64,000 bases of DNA from Streptomyces xanthii (lineage in GTDB: Bacteria; Actinomycetota; Actinomycetes; Streptomycetales; Streptomycetaceae): the NCBI RefSeq assembly GCF_014621695.1, contig NZ_CP061281.1, positions 868,001 through 932,000 on the forward strand, read 5' to 3'. A model generated the notes under the pieces. The model worked only from the letters and a program-made list of their open reading frames with translations. It was not told the DNA's origin and did no database searches. Shown here in pieces: positions 63,079-64,000 of this stretch. A program made the position numbers and the translations under genes. Each line of letters opens with the position of its first letter. Positions within the stretch are counted from its first letter, which is position 1.

Positions 63079-63882
63079 ATGCGACGTGCGAGATCACTGG
63101 TCACGGTCTTCGTGCTGAGCGCGGTCGGCGTGCTGCTGCTCGGTGCCTGCGGGACCCTGCGGGCCGGTTCCGGGGGCACGGCGACCCCGACCGAGCCGGC
63201 GCGCCCGCAGACCTTCGCGCCGTTCCGGGTCACCGCCGCCCGGCTCGCCGACGACCGCCGCACCCTGACCGTCGACGCCGACGTGCCCGGCCCGGGAAAG
63301 ACGTGCGCCCGCGACCTGAAGGCGGTCGTCACCGACACCTCGGACCGCACCGTATGGGTGCAGGTGACGTTCTCCGCTCTGACGGGCGGCGCCCCGCACG
63401 CCGACTGCCGCGGCACCGCGACGGCCACGGCGCAGGTGCGGCTGCCGTCCCCGCTGGGGCACCGCGAACTGGCCATGGACACCCACACCGTGTTCACCAT
63501 GAACGACGCCCACCTGCCCGAACTGCGCCTGTGCGGCGAACGAGGCTGCCACCCCGCGCCCACCGGGTGCACCCCCGCCTCCTACGACCAGGCCGTGGCG
63601 GCCCTCGACGTGCCGGAGCACACTTCGCGCGGCGATGAGCACTGCGACGGGAAGTGGCTCGTGTTCGACGTCTCCTCGCGCATGGGGCCCGCCTGCCCCG
63701 AGGGCGCGGGCCCCGGCTGCGGGGCGAGCCTGGGCGACCGCTGGTTCTTCAAGGCCGAGAAGGCGGGCTGGAAGCCGGTCGCCCGTGGCACGAAGGGAGG
63801 CTGCGTCGACGTGCACCGCGTCGAGCCCGCCTTCCCGTCCGCCCTGTGCGCCGATCTCCCACCGCTCGAGCGGTCGAACTAG
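63079..63882 (+). CDS. Secreted lipoprotein of unknown function
   Basis: 267 residues. A basic N-terminus, hydrophobic core (SLVTVFVLSAVGVLLLGAC) and lipobox LGAC give a lipid-anchored protein. The mature part is beta-rich with many Cys (TCARDL, ADCRGT, LCGERGCHPAPTGC, CPEGAGPGCGAS), probably disulfide-bonded. No family recognised. The ATG follows GGAAGAG. Confidence 0.72.
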   Translation: MRRARSLVTVFVLSAVGVLLLGACGTLRAGSGGTATPTEPARPQTFAPFRVTAARLADDRRTLTVDADVPGPGKTCARDLKAVVTDTSDRTVWVQVTFSALTGGAPHADCRGTATATAQVRLPSPLGHRELAMDTHTVFTMNDAHLPELRLCGERGCHPAPTGCTPASYDQAVAALDVPEHTSRGDEHCDGKWLVFDVSSRMGPACPEGAGPGCGASLGDRWFFKAEKAGWKPVARGTKGGCVDVHRVEPAFPSALCADLPPLERSN

Positions 63883-63936
63883 GGCCTGCGCAAAGGAAAG
63901 ACCTCGGGCCCGGGGGGGGCGGACGGAAGCCGTGAG

Positions 63937-64000
63937 CTACTTGCGCACAGGGCGGCGGGCCGACCGCGGCCGGTACTCGACGACCGTGAGTGCGAGCGCC
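63937..64000 (-). CDS. C-terminal end of a reverse-strand gene (cut by window edge)
   Basis: About 20 codons before TAG at 63937-63939 read ALALTVVEYRPRSARRPVRK. The basic end after a hydrophobic stretch suggests a membrane protein tail, but no family can be named. The run of eight G near 63912 lies just downstream of it. Confidence 0.35.
   Translation of the reverse strand, partial: ALALTVVEYRPRSARRPVRK

Overview
The window looks like a chromosomal segment of a Streptomyces or close relative. It has very high GC, strong third-position G/C bias and frequent GTG starts. Many genes are coupled by 4-nt GTGA or ATGA overlaps. Actinomycete-typical families are present: a mycothiol-dependent isomerase-like protein, an Rpf-like transglycosylase, WS/DGAT, an actinobacterial GlgA/GlgC pair, SpoIIE-type phosphatase, an ECF sigma factor and a separate ZAS-type anti-sigma factor. 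No rRNA, tRNA, CRISPR array, transposase or prophage was found, and most of the window is ordinary, tightly packed coding DNA.

Layout. 1-5.4 kb: a sugar-uptake and glycoside-hydrolase island (LplB-type permease cut by the window edge, ROK repressor, GH123-like hydrolase) with a shared operator-like element in two promoters. 5.4-8.0 kb: CapA-like lipoprotein, ECF sigma factor, unknown protein. 8.0-12.2 kb: a four-gene unit of LytTR response regulator, DUF485 protein, sodium/monocarboxylate-type symporter and LytS-type kinase; the symporter tail contains an in-frame 81-bp tandem repeat. 12.2-20.3 kb: anti-sigma-like protein, Fpg/Nei glycosylase, PAS-GAF-SpoIIE-HATPase phosphatase, LysR regulator with a divergent mycothiol-type isomerase, a lipoprotein and a lipase-maturation-factor-like membrane protein.

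20.3-29.4 kb is the most coherent system: an oxidative L-fucose catabolic operon. It has an ABC importer (binding protein, double ATPase, permease), L-fuconate dehydratase, an SDR suited to 2-keto-3-deoxy-L-fuconate, an aldo/keto reductase suited to L-fucose, a RhaM-type mutarotase and a lactonase-type amidohydrolase. It is headed by a divergent FadR-type regulator with a clear palindromic operator. The hydrolase for the last step is not in the window. A secreted GH29 alpha-L-fucosidase and a GH20 enzyme lie at 33.7-37.2 kb and could supply the fucose. Between them is a TetR / APC permease / YtcJ amidohydrolase module (29.6-33.6 kb).

37.3-41.4 kb holds a 57-residue peptide gene with an excellent ribosome-binding site and no recognised family, a DUF4142 protein, a CcdA/DsbA redox pair and a degenerate HD-domain protein. 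41.5-49.3 kb: two SDR proteins (one fused to a zinc ribbon and lacking the catalytic Tyr), WS/DGAT, MFS pump, M20 amidohydrolase and a double AsnC regulator. 49.3-56.2 kb: glgC, glgA, DMT transporter, an Rpf-LysM-M23 cell-wall enzyme, gnd, and a peptide that is about half proline. 56.4-64 kb: Asp/Glu racemase-like protein, GNAT, panD, SRPBCC, several secreted or membrane proteins of unknown role, and a TIGR00027-type methyltransferase with a one-base frameshift near its end.

Points most worth following up: the cloverleaf-like dispersed repeat at 29.4 kb and its relatives inside the symporter gene and inside the fucose operon; the 57-residue peptide gene; the Tyr-less zinc-ribbon SDR; the truncated fucose pathway; and several sharp palindromes in promoters.
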